A stretch of 46,038 bases of DNA from Bodo saltans (lineage: Eukaryota; Euglenozoa; Kinetoplastea; Eubodonida; Bodonidae): NCBI GenBank assembly GCA_001460835.1, contig CYKH01001432.1:12001-58038 (forward strand), read 5' to 3'. Position numbers and translations under genes: made by a program. This document shows, piece after piece, positions 18,950 through 27,137 of this stretch (position 1 is its first letter; every line of letters begins with the position of its first letter). The notes below the pieces were generated by a model. It saw nothing but the letters and a program-made list of their open reading frames with translations. It was not told the DNA's origin and ran no database searches.

Positions 18950-20518
18950 ATGACACAATTCTTTTCGAAGATGCGTGATGTTGCACTCCTGTTGACCTTC
19001 GTGCCGTTCATAGCAGTTGTGATCGCACTCGATCGGCGATTGAGGCTACCGTGGGGGTGGCTTTTGGAACTGTCATTGCCGCGGACTATGGAAGACCTCC
19101 TCGCAAGGCCTGAGCAAATCCTTGATTGCATGAAGCGAGCTGGCTCCGCACCACCGAACGCTGTTTTTGTGTCGTTTAACGCTGGCGGTGGCTCTGAGAC
19201 TGAGCCTGGGAAAGACAAGAGCACTGTGAAGGGCATCATCAAGTTTCGCTTTGTGGATTCGGTCCAAGGGCAAAGCAACGGGACGAGCCTCGTGAGTCGG
19301 AGCGTGTTTATCAAAATTCCAACGGGGCGTGGGGTGTCAGCCTTCTTCCGCGCGATTGCCGCTACGTTTGTCCCTGTACAGAAAGAGATTGCATTTTATC
19401 AGCGTATCGTCCCAGCGCTGAAGCGCACAATTGTCGCATCTCCGTTGCCTCTAACCAGTAGCTCACAACAGCAGCTCGCAGTAGTAGTGAATGATGCAGG
19501 CGTGGAATCCTCCATGCCGCTGAACGTACCCCTTTGCTTGTACGCCGGCAGGAATCGTTGGCTGGATCGCACCCTGTTGATCTTCGAAGAAATTGACACA
19601 CGAGAGCTTGTGCCGATTCCTGACTGGAAAGGAGTCACCACCAACCAGCTATTTTCTCAGTTGCAAAACGCGTCTGTTCTGCACGCGCTTTCCTGGAACA
19701 TATGTAATGCTGTACCACTGACACCCAACAAACCATCCACATCATCGGCAACAGCATCAGTGTCGCCACTGGCAGAGGCCATCTCGTTCATTAAAGATCG
19801 AAACGGCATCAAGTGGTTAGTGGGCGTGATGGACCTTGTGCAGCATAAATTGACGCCAGCGGAGCGTAGCATTTGGAACGCGCTGATTCAAGTGTTTAGC
19901 ACTTCCTTGTACAAAGACGTACCGATGTGCTTGTCGCATGCGGATTGCCGTCCGGGAAATATGCTGTACCGCAAAGGCTCAGAGACCGCAGCAGCTCCAC
20001 TGAAAAGTAACTGTGTTGTGACGGACTGGGAAGCAGTCGCTGTGACGCCCTATCTATGGGATTGCGCATATGCCATGGTACTTGGACTGGATACAAAAAA
20101 GCGCCGAAGCGAACAGCGTGACATCGTCGCATCGTACCTAAAACTGCTGTCGGATCAGCAGCAATCTCAACCGGTTGCCGGAGGCACCGCGGTGCGTCAG
20201 ATCCCTTCGGTCGATGAAGCGATGAGCCTCTTGCCGTGGGTGTACCTCCTCGTGCAGTACTACGCTTGGATTTTAGATCAAATTGGGGGCGTCGGCGATG
20301 AGCAGGGCAACTCCTCGAATGACATGAAAGTGTGGCGTCAGCGTGTGCGAGAGATGCTTCGGTTGGATGTCTTTGGAGCAACGGAGAAGGACGAGGATGA
20401 CCATGGCACTGTTCTTCGACATGACGCTCCAGTAGTGGCTGCACTATTGAAAATGCCAGGAGTGACGGCGCAGCATTTTATCGAATACCAGCGCAAGGTG
20501 CTGAAAGAGCTCGAATAA
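18950..20518 (+). CDS. Membrane-anchored APH/choline-kinase-like phosphotransferase
   Basis: The 522-residue protein has the protein-kinase-like small-molecule phosphotransferase signature. SHADCRPGNML gives the Brenner-type catalytic loop (H330, D332, N337), and TDWEAVAVTPYLWDCAY gives the metal-binding D359, equivalent to the DFG aspartate, followed by the usual W/D context. FIKIPTGRG near residue 120 may hold the ATP-anchoring lysine. Residues about 10-28 (LLLTFVPFIAVVIAL) form a hydrophobic N-terminal anchor, unusual for this family, suggesting ER or other membrane attachment. The closest named groups are ecdysteroid-kinase-like (EcKL/DUF1679), choline kinase-like and aminoglycoside phosphotransferase-like enzymes; the substrate cannot be chosen. 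I start at 18950 rather than at 18905 because the splice-like AG at 18934-18935 follows a T/C tract and removes the earlier start. Confidence 0.82.
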   Translation: MTQFFSKMRDVALLLTFVPFIAVVIALDRRLRLPWGWLLELSLPRTMEDLLARPEQILDCMKRAGSAPPNAVFVSFNAGGGSETEPGKDKSTVKGIIKFRFVDSVQGQSNGTSLVSRSVFIKIPTGRGVSAFFRAIAATFVPVQKEIAFYQRIVPALKRTIVASPLPLTSSSQQQLAVVVNDAGVESSMPLNVPLCLYAGRNRWLDRTLLIFEEIDTRELVPIPDWKGVTTNQLFSQLQNASVLHALSWNICNAVPLTPNKPSTSSATASVSPLAEAISFIKDRNGIKWLVGVMDLVQHKLTPAERSIWNALIQVFSTSLYKDVPMCLSHADCRPGNMLYRKGSETAAAPLKSNCVVTDWEAVAVTPYLWDCAYAMVLGLDTKKRRSEQRDIVASYLKLLSDQQQSQPVAGGTAVRQIPSVDEAMSLLPWVYLLVQYYAWILDQIGGVGDEQGNSSNDMKVWRQRVREMLRLDVFGATEKDEDDHGTVLRHDAPVVAALLKMPGVTAQHFIEYQRKVLKELE

Positions 20519-20562
20519 TTCAGCTTCATTTTTGATGTGCCTCAAGCGGCAAAATGATCAAA

Positions 20563-20686
20563 CTACTTTTTTTTCTTCTTCTCGCAGCGCGTGTCCCAAA
20601 CAAGTCGGCCAAAACATGAAAGGGATCCAATTTTCCCACAGCGGACATCTGCAATTGGTTTCTGTTTTTATTTCGTTTTCGTAAAG
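20563..20686 (+). promoter_or_regulatory. Two alternative trans-splice acceptors for the deformylase gene
   Basis: The tract CTACTTTTTTTTCTTCTTCT leads to CAG at 20585-20587. A second tract (TTGGTTTCTGTTTTTATTTC and on) ends in AG at 20685-20686, 21 nt before the ATG at 20708. The second gives a clean leader, because the first leaves an upstream ATG near 20617. Confidence 0.5.
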
Positions 20687-20707
20687 AAAGGGGGAAAAAC
20701 AGTTCTA

Positions 20708-21541
20708 ATGATGAGAAAGTACGTGACGCTTTCCAGCAGCTCGTCGCCCGCATCAGTAGGATGCAGCAACAGCATTGCGATGGTCTGTGTCAGCCGTTGG
20801 AAGACTTCCTCCGCCGCCGCCAATGAAAAATTCAAGAAACGTATGGAGGAGAGGCTTCGCATTGAGTCTGAAGTCAAGAGCAAATGTGCGCAGTTTCCTC
20901 ATCGTATTCTCACGAGACCTGCGGCAGCGTTGGATGTAAAGGCCATTCGGCATCAAACATTTATGCATCATGTCGTCGCTCTGACGAAAATGGCGGCACA
21001 GGTAAATGCCATCAGTTTCTGTGGGCAGAAAGGCCACTGGGACGCTCGTGTTGTGATCATGAAGTCAAACCCAGACATGAAGGAGTTCGAGGTGTGGGTG
21101 AACCCTGAGGTTGCAGGATACGATGATCGAAACTCTGTGGCGCCAATGTACGGCATGTGGGAGAACTGTGCCAGCTGCGGGGCAGCAAGTGCGTGGGTCG
21201 TTCGGCCGCAGTCGATTCAAGTTCAGGGATATGACGAGTATGGGAATGAAAAGAAGGAAGTTCTGAATGGAATCCGTGCTCGTTTAATGATGCACGAACT
21301 TGACCATCTTCAAGGAAAGACGATCATTCAACAGGCACTTGGGCCTGATTTTGTGGTGTCCCAAAGTGCGCTGGCGCAAAAGGATTTATGGGCGGCTAAC
21401 TTTCCATCGGCAGAGGCACATATGACGGCACCGATGCAGTTCTTTGATTATGTGACGAATCAAACAATTGTGCCTCCAGGTTTTGAGTGGTACTTTCTTC
21501 ACATGATGCAGCAGCAATTCTCTGACTTACGAATCAAGTAG
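20708..21541 (+). CDS. PDF: Peptide deformylase, probably mitochondrial
   Basis: The enzyme removes the formyl group from N-formyl-methionine of organelle-made proteins. All three deformylase motifs are recognisable in the 277-residue product: motif 1 as MAAQVNA (Q98, compare GxGxAAxQ), motif 2 as WENCASCG (C154 as metal ligand, compare EGCLS), and motif 3 as HELDHLQG (H196, E197, H200). The first about 38 residues are rich in S, A, R and hydroxyl residues without acidic residues until the helix KFKKRMEERL, consistent with a mitochondrial targeting peptide. Motif 2 deviates from the canonical form (N for G, A for L) and carries an extra cysteine, C157. The start chosen is the first ATG after the closest splice-like AG; a start at 20711 is equally possible. 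Kinetoplastids are known to have two deformylases; I cannot say which one this is. Confidence 0.9.
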   Translation: MMRKYVTLSSSSSPASVGCSNSIAMVCVSRWKTSSAAANEKFKKRMEERLRIESEVKSKCAQFPHRILTRPAAALDVKAIRHQTFMHHVVALTKMAAQVNAISFCGQKGHWDARVVIMKSNPDMKEFEVWVNPEVAGYDDRNSVAPMYGMWENCASCGAASAWVVRPQSIQVQGYDEYGNEKKEVLNGIRARLMMHELDHLQGKTIIQQALGPDFVVSQSALAQKDLWAANFPSAEAHMTAPMQFFDYVTNQTIVPPGFEWYFLHMMQQQFSDLRIK

Positions 21542-21629
21542 CGATTTTTTTTTTTGCTTGCTGTGATTCCTTTTGATATGTCATGTGTTGTTTTCCTGAT
21601 GTCATTCTTTCTTGTTGTGGATCGTGCAG

Positions 21630-21665
21630 TTTTTGTTTTCTTGCCCAATTATTTTGCTTCTTGAG
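21630..21665 (+). promoter_or_regulatory. Probable trans-splice acceptor for the Dna2-like gene
   Basis: A T-rich tract with interspersed C (TTTTTGTTTTCTTGCCC, then TTTTGCTTCTTG) ends at AG 21664-21665, 41 nt before the ATG at 21706. It makes the longer in-frame start at 21583 unlikely. Confidence 0.5.
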
Positions 21666-21705
21666 AAAGGATTATCGCGAGCAGAGGGGAACCCCCTACG
21701 TTATT

Positions 21706-24700
21706 ATGTCCACCGAGCGCTCTATTTCTGTATGTGACATGTCAGAGCAGACGGTGCTGACACCGTGGAAGCTTCACGCCAGCTTCGTCCTTGGCAAACA
21801 CGACCTGAGTAACAAGACACCCTACGTGCAGTTTCTTCTGGGAGATGAAACTGGCACTCTTTCGTGTGTCGCGTTTGGTGCAGCTGCACACTCTATCGTC
21901 GCTCACCACAACAACCAAGCTGATGCCAGCGCGCGGTCAACACCTTGCACCTTCCGTGTACTACAACCCAGCAGGCAAGTCACGGTGAAGGATCGTGATA
22001 CCAAGTTTGCGATTTACGTTCCCGCGTCACTGCCTTCTCAACGATTATCGAATTTGCAATTGCAAATCGGAAATTTTGCAAAGGTTGGCATCGATGTTGT
22101 GATACATTTCTCGCGGACGACAAGAGTCAACAACGATGTAGCCATTCAGCAACTTGAGCGTGGCGTTCAGGAGCTCCGCGTCCAGCAGCTGGAAGGATCT
22201 CTTCGCCCCCGTTTTGACCCTTTGTCCGTTTCCAACATTTCTGATACGTCAGCAGGCCGCCCATGGGAAGTGATTGCACAGTTTGTGCATCGTGGTGACA
22301 ACTTCGCCGGCCCTAAAGTTCCCTACGTTCAATTCCTCCTCGAGGACTCCACCGCAACCATCTCGTGTGTTGCGTATGGGCAACCGGCAAAGTCGATTTT
22401 CGACATGTTCCTCGGCGTTGTTTCTTCACAAGGTGGGGCCTCGCGGCCGCTGCCGCAGTGCTCTCTGCGTATCGCAAATCCAAAGCAAGTCATTGTGAAG
22501 CAACGAAATCCGCGGTTTGCGATGACTCCACTCAATCCCCACAGCAACATGTCGGCCTATGAGCTTCAGATCAAGGACACTGCTAAGGTGGGAGAGGACG
22601 TACTGATCGAACTGACCCGTGGTAGCCGCGATGCGGTCATGGGAGACCTTGAGCGGGGTGTTGCGGGGCTGCAAGTGAGGAGCAGCAGCCAGGACAAACC
22701 AGCACCAACCGCTCAACCGACCGCCCATCAACCAGCTCCTCCAGCGCAAGCCGCCACGGTGGCATTGCCAGCACGCAGCTCCCATAGTGACCCGCAGCAT
22801 GCCGTAGGAACTCCTCATGAAGTTCCCCAAACTACGGATGCCGCATCAAACGTCGTTGGGGGTCGGTGGGAGTACATTTTCAAACCCAGCTGCTTTGGGG
22901 GGCACCACATGTTCAAGTGCTCCATTCGCCTTCGCCGCGAAAATCTCCGCTGGGTGCCGAGCGGAGGCCACTCCTCCACACGTATTTCCGATGCTGCCCC
23001 AGAACCGTCGTTGTCCCACTCGAAACTCATTACTGGGCGAGGTGACGTGTTCGAGGCAAAAGTCCTCGAGCAGCTGCATGCCGTTGGTCAAGCAGTCGAC
23101 TATGTAGGCGGCATCGACAAGCAAGTGCTTAAGGACAAGTCCGAAACGGAACTTATTGGTTTCCTTCGCGACAGCTTAAAAGCATGCTCTGATCGCTTGC
23201 AACGCCAACCGCCATTGTCGTCAGTGGTTCTCGCGCAGGTATGTCTTCCCGTGCCACCTGCCCTTCAAGCTCATTTCAACGCCATTCTTGTGTCAGGCTG
23301 CGGCGCCAACCTAGTGACGTTAATATTCCCTCGGTGCTTCCCGGACTTCATAGTCGTCACCCGCAATGCCAATGGTGTTCTCACCCTACGCGTGGCCGAC
23401 TGCAAGTCGTCCGCCAAGCGCAAGAAGTGCCACGAACTTCAGATTTCGTTTTACGTGGCGTGCCTTCAGGAGTGGTTTAAGGATGACCCGATGGTCAATA
23501 TCGATGCAGTTATCGGTGAAGTATGGCTGCCTCCTACTGTTCACAATGAGCCTTACCATGCAGACTCGTTTGCGCTCGGCAACCCATTGCTTGCGGGGTT
23601 AGATGAATTCTTTTCGTCTGATCTGGTGAGAGCGCTCAAGCAGCTACCGACACAACAAGGCACGGGCGAGAGTTCCGCGCTGACTGGTATCGAAGATGCG
23701 TGGCTTGCGAAGCGCACTACGTGCGAGGGCTGCTCGTTTTTGAGCAACTGCAAGAACAATTATTCGACTCGCCACATCCTTGGCGCACACGCTGCTGCTG
23801 CTGTCACAGGTGACACCGCGGCACATCATCTGCAGAACCGACTTTGGGAGGCGTGGCCGCAGCATTGCCGCAGCTATGACGTCGCTCAGCGTGAACATGA
23901 CACAACTCACGTCCTCCAAGGCACCCCTCGCATGAAGCTGGAAAAAGAGCACGCCAACGCCGTCGATTTCGTTTATCTTCGTAAAGGAGACGTCACGACG
24001 AGGAAGAAGATCTTCGTGTTTCTTTCTCGAGGGAATCCAAGCACCGCTCCAAGCAACCATGACAACGAATTGCTGAACTCTCACGTCGACGACGACGTCG
24101 TATCGTTCACGTTCGAGGAGAGTCGAGGTGCTCTTTTGCACACGAATACGACGCAGCTGCTCGATCGGCTCTTTGTTGACAACGTGCTGAGCGCATCTGT
24201 TGATTTGGTGTGCTGGAGTGAAGATCAACGGCGCCTCTTGCGGCGTGTGGTGGTCGAGGGTGCACGAGCACACCCGAACCGATCCGACTGCCTTCGACTT
24301 GCCGCAGCGATTTTCGAAGACTTTTCTTTGCTGCACAACCATGGCACATTCAACCCTCGTGCACTGGAGTCCGCCAGCATCTGCGCGGTCATCAAGGAAT
24401 CCTTTGAAGCTCTCTTAGATTTGTCAGAGCCGCTTCCACTTCGTTTTGGTGACGCAGTAGGGATCAAGATTGGGAGCGATGGGCCTGTTGCCACCCCTTC
24501 GTCGTATTCCATCGACGATCTTTTTGCGTCGCACTTTTCCTCATCGCCTCGACAAGACGCAACCACTCCTTCTCCGTCCCCGATTCAGATTCTTCAGTGC
24601 CTAGGAGCGCAGTGGAACCACTTTTTGCAGATCATCGCTGACTCTCAGTTTGTTCTTGAGCCGCCTCCTCAGTTTACAAGCGATGGAGTTCCCTCCACCC

Positions 24701-26868
24701 TTGGTGAATTGGTTCGGCAAAATGTTGTACCTCGCAATGCACTTGGTCGTTTTCTGACTCGCGTCACGAAATTTAGTGCCTTTGGAAGCCTGGAGGAATG
24801 CCTTCAGTCCTTCCGGCAACCTGTGCTACTGTCAAGCGCCATCGGAGATGACATTGAGCGGATGACCCCCTCCCAGGAAAAAATAGCTTCCGGGGAACAG
24901 ACGGCCCCAACATTTGTTCGGCGCCTGACGTGGTCAGAAAGAGACCAGTCTCGACTCTCTGTGGCGGCGGGATCAGGACTTCTCGGGTCGTACCGCTACT
25001 TTGTGAGTATCGATGACGTTACTGGCGTTGAGCAAATATGGGATTCCTATGGTTCCTATTTTGGTAGCGGCCGCTGCGATGTCGTGTGCACTTTACCGTC
25101 CGAGGACGCAGCAGCTCCTGGCACAATTGTTGGCATTCATCCAGCGTCGAACAAAGCGTCGAGGCAGCCGCTCCTGCTGACCAATCGGTTTTTGGATTAC
25201 AACACTGGCAAAGTGCTTGCAGCACTCGACGCGGAGAGTGAGAATGAACCGTCCGCAATCTTGGCGATGCTGCTGAATGATAGAAGTTCACATGCTCCAG
25301 AACGACCTGACGTCGACGATGTTGTTGACAAGTGGGTGACAAGCCGCGGACAACAGCGAACGCCATCGGCAGACCAACTTCCAGTCTTGAAGCATTTGAT
25401 GAAGGCGCCCCTCACTTTACTGTGGGGCCCTCCTGGGACTGGGAAAACGACGACTATCTCGCACCTGCTGAAGTGCGTGGGTGAGTTGGGACTTCCCGAA
25501 TTTGCAGGAACTGAGCGTAAGCCTCGCATTCTCATTACCGCCACGACGAAAGACGCTCTGCACGCCATCATGCTGTCACTGTGGAAGCTTTTTGGTGGTG
25601 CCACAACAACAGCGGCGAACAAGGAGGATGACGTCGCGACGAACCTATACGAAGCGCCCGCCTCTTCGGTGCTTGGTGCACACCTGTCATCTGTGGTGTA
25701 TCTTGATGGAGATGACCTCAAGTCGTCGGCAGCAGGAAACAAGACCCATAGAGCTCTGACGGCAGAGGGAGTTGTCGTGCTGACCACCCCGTGGCAGGCA
25801 CACAAGCTATTGACCGATAAAAAGCATTGCAACAAGTTCAAGCCGTTTGACGTGCTCATCATTGACGAGGCGTCGCAAATGCCCGTGGCACATTCACTTG
25901 TCGTGAGTCGCTTGCTACGGGGAGCGACTTCGTCGACGGAGTTTCCTCGAGTGCTGTGTGCGGGCGACTTGCTGCAACTACCTCCGATTCTCCCTGAAAA
26001 CATCAGCGCGAGCATTGCGCAACTTACAAAGGAGCTGCTCGGGAGGGGAGCTGCTACCGCAGCACCGCAGTCCCCGCTACTGGCACTGCTAGCGTCATGC
26101 TCTGGGTCTATCCTTCAAGCACTCATGCGGAAGTGTGATGGGACTAGACTGGTGGATGCGAGTGACTTCATCGAACGCCGTGGTGCGGGGCAAGGGCTCC
26201 CATGGGAGAACTTGATCCAACTGAAGACATCACGGCGCTCTGTTCCATCCATCGTCGCGTTCGTCGCCGAGATCTATCCTGCGGGATTGCTCCATGGTGG
26301 CCCGTCACTCGACGTCGGGCGTGCCTTTTTACAGTCGCCGAAGCTTCTACAGCCTCAACATCAACAGCGTGCAAGTCCCCACCACACCTTGTCCCTCCAT
26401 GAAACGCTCAACGAGACCAACACAGTTGTGGAGCTTATCTATGGGCTTCTCCACCGCTTGGAAAGGGATACCACGGTCCACATTGTCACACCCCACCGCC
26501 GGCAGCGACAGTCCATTCAACTAGCACTGGAGCGTACGGTTGGTGGTTTGACGGCCACATCAAAGGGTGGCGCTGGAACGTTGACGATCGCGGTGTCGAC
26601 CACGGAGAAGAGCCAAGGCTTAGAGGCCGACATTGTCGTGCTTGCAATGGCCGATGGTATTTCGTATGACTCGCCGTTTCCCTTCAACTTGTTCCGTTTG
26701 AACGTTGCCGTCTCGCGCGCAAAGCATCAAGTCGTTTTGCTGGTGAAGTCGAAGACCAAGATCCTTGAGGCACTGGACAACGTTGCGGAGCTGACGACGG
26801 CCCCGAAAGCGAGCGTGGCGGGAACCAAACTGCTGAAGCGCCTCGTCGAAAGCAGTGTAGCATGGTAG
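21706..26868 (+). CDS. Dna2-like nuclease-helicase with two N-terminal RPA-like OB folds
   Basis: A 1720-residue protein. Two tandem OB-type domains open it (about residues 20-168 and 186-325). Each starts with PW, carries PYVQFLLxDxTxTxSCVA and ends in LERGV, and each resembles the RPA70 ssDNA-binding fold. A Pro/Ala/Gln linker follows. Next is a RecB/Dna2-type PD-(D/E)xK nuclease: PDF (D547), VADCK (D565, K567), QISFY (Q579, Y583), and a Fe-S motif CEGCSFLSNC (C673, C676, C682) whose fourth cysteine is probably upstream (MFKCS). A middle region of about 450 residues is unassigned. The SF1B helicase has Walker A GPPGTGKT (K1247), DEASQ (1387-1391), GDLLQLPP, SQGLEAD (Q1637) and NVAVSRAK. The expected role is ssDNA flap or end processing in replication and repair. 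It may be a relative of bacterial RecB-nuclease/helicase fusions rather than the Dna2 orthologue. Confidence 0.87.
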   Translation: MSTERSISVCDMSEQTVLTPWKLHASFVLGKHDLSNKTPYVQFLLGDETGTLSCVAFGAAAHSIVAHHNNQADASARSTPCTFRVLQPSRQVTVKDRDTKFAIYVPASLPSQRLSNLQLQIGNFAKVGIDVVIHFSRTTRVNNDVAIQQLERGVQELRVQQLEGSLRPRFDPLSVSNISDTSAGRPWEVIAQFVHRGDNFAGPKVPYVQFLLEDSTATISCVAYGQPAKSIFDMFLGVVSSQGGASRPLPQCSLRIANPKQVIVKQRNPRFAMTPLNPHSNMSAYELQIKDTAKVGEDVLIELTRGSRDAVMGDLERGVAGLQVRSSSQDKPAPTAQPTAHQPAPPAQAATVALPARSSHSDPQHAVGTPHEVPQTTDAASNVVGGRWEYIFKPSCFGGHHMFKCSIRLRRENLRWVPSGGHSSTRISDAAPEPSLSHSKLITGRGDVFEAKVLEQLHAVGQAVDYVGGIDKQVLKDKSETELIGFLRDSLKACSDRLQRQPPLSSVVLAQVCLPVPPALQAHFNAILVSGCGANLVTLIFPRCFPDFIVVTRNANGVLTLRVADCKSSAKRKKCHELQISFYVACLQEWFKDDPMVNIDAVIGEVWLPPTVHNEPYHADSFALGNPLLAGLDEFFSSDLVRALKQLPTQQGTGESSALTGIEDAWLAKRTTCEGCSFLSNCKNNYSTRHILGAHAAAAVTGDTAAHHLQNRLWEAWPQHCRSYDVAQREHDTTHVLQGTPRMKLEKEHANAVDFVYLRKGDVTTRKKIFVFLSRGNPSTAPSNHDNELLNSHVDDDVVSFTFEESRGALLHTNTTQLLDRLFVDNVLSASVDLVCWSEDQRRLLRRVVVEGARAHPNRSDCLRLAAAIFEDFSLLHNHGTFNPRALESASICAVIKESFEALLDLSEPLPLRFGDAVGIKIGSDGPVATPSSYSIDDLFASHFSSSPRQDATTPSPSPIQILQCLGAQWNHFLQIIADSQFVLEPPPQFTSDGVPSTLGELVRQNVVPRNALGRFLTRVTKFSAFGSLEECLQSFRQPVLLSSAIGDDIERMTPSQEKIASGEQTAPTFVRRLTWSERDQSRLSVAAGSGLLGSYRYFVSIDDVTGVEQIWDSYGSYFGSGRCDVVCTLPSEDAAAPGTIVGIHPASNKASRQPLLLTNRFLDYNTGKVLAALDAESENEPSAILAMLLNDRSSHAPERPDVDDVVDKWVTSRGQQRTPSADQLPVLKHLMKAPLTLLWGPPGTGKTTTISHLLKCVGELGLPEFAGTERKPRILITATTKDALHAIMLSLWKLFGGATTTAANKEDDVATNLYEAPASSVLGAHLSSVVYLDGDDLKSSAAGNKTHRALTAEGVVVLTTPWQAHKLLTDKKHCNKFKPFDVLIIDEASQMPVAHSLVVSRLLRGATSSTEFPRVLCAGDLLQLPPILPENISASIAQLTKELLGRGAATAAPQSPLLALLASCSGSILQALMRKCDGTRLVDASDFIERRGAGQGLPWENLIQLKTSRRSVPSIVAFVAEIYPAGLLHGGPSLDVGRAFLQSPKLLQPQHQQRASPHHTLSLHETLNETNTVVELIYGLLHRLERDTTVHIVTPHRRQRQSIQLALERTVGGLTATSKGGAGTLTIAVSTTEKSQGLEADIVVLAMADGISYDSPFPFNLFRLNVAVSRAKHQVVLLVKSKTKILEALDNVAELTTAPKASVAGTKLLKRLVESSVAW

Positions 26869-27081
26869 CTTTGATCTTTAGAAAAAAGGAAAAAAAAAGG
26901 ATTATCGCACGGATACTGATTTTGTTTGGGTGTTCGAGACCCACTTGCTTTTGGAACGTGCTGAGAGACATTTTGATGATGGCCGTTCCCGGGTCTCAAC
27001 GCTTCGTTTCGTTCCTGAAGAAATAGCCAACACACTGTCGCTACGTCTAAATCACAAAAATTATTGCATTAGTCCACTTAC

Positions 27082-27107
27082 ATTATCTTTTTGCGTTATT
27101 GTGTCAG
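27082..27107 (+). promoter_or_regulatory. Probable trans-splice acceptor for FPGS
   Basis: The sequence ATTATCTTTTTGCGTTATTG is followed by TGTCAG, with AG at 27106-27107, 30 nt upstream of the ATG at 27138. It removes an earlier in-frame start at 27099. Confidence 0.5.
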
Positions 27108-27137
27108 ATCTCAACGAAAGGAAAAAAAGAGTCAAGG

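Noticed and set aside
21583-21705. N-terminal extension of the Dna2-like protein (cysteine- and leucine-rich)
   Set aside because: It is the translation of the polypyrimidine tract upstream of the likely splice acceptor; the OB fold begins after 21706.
25197-26015. A 272-codon minus-strand frame under the helicase domain
   Set aside because: It is antisense to the conserved Walker A and DEAS motifs; no family features of its own.
21666-26908. A 13-base direct repeat (AAAGGATTATCGC) before and after the Dna2-like gene, tempting as target-site duplication
   Set aside because: A 13-base match is expected by chance several times in 46 kb; no terminal inverted repeats or transposase-like features flank it.
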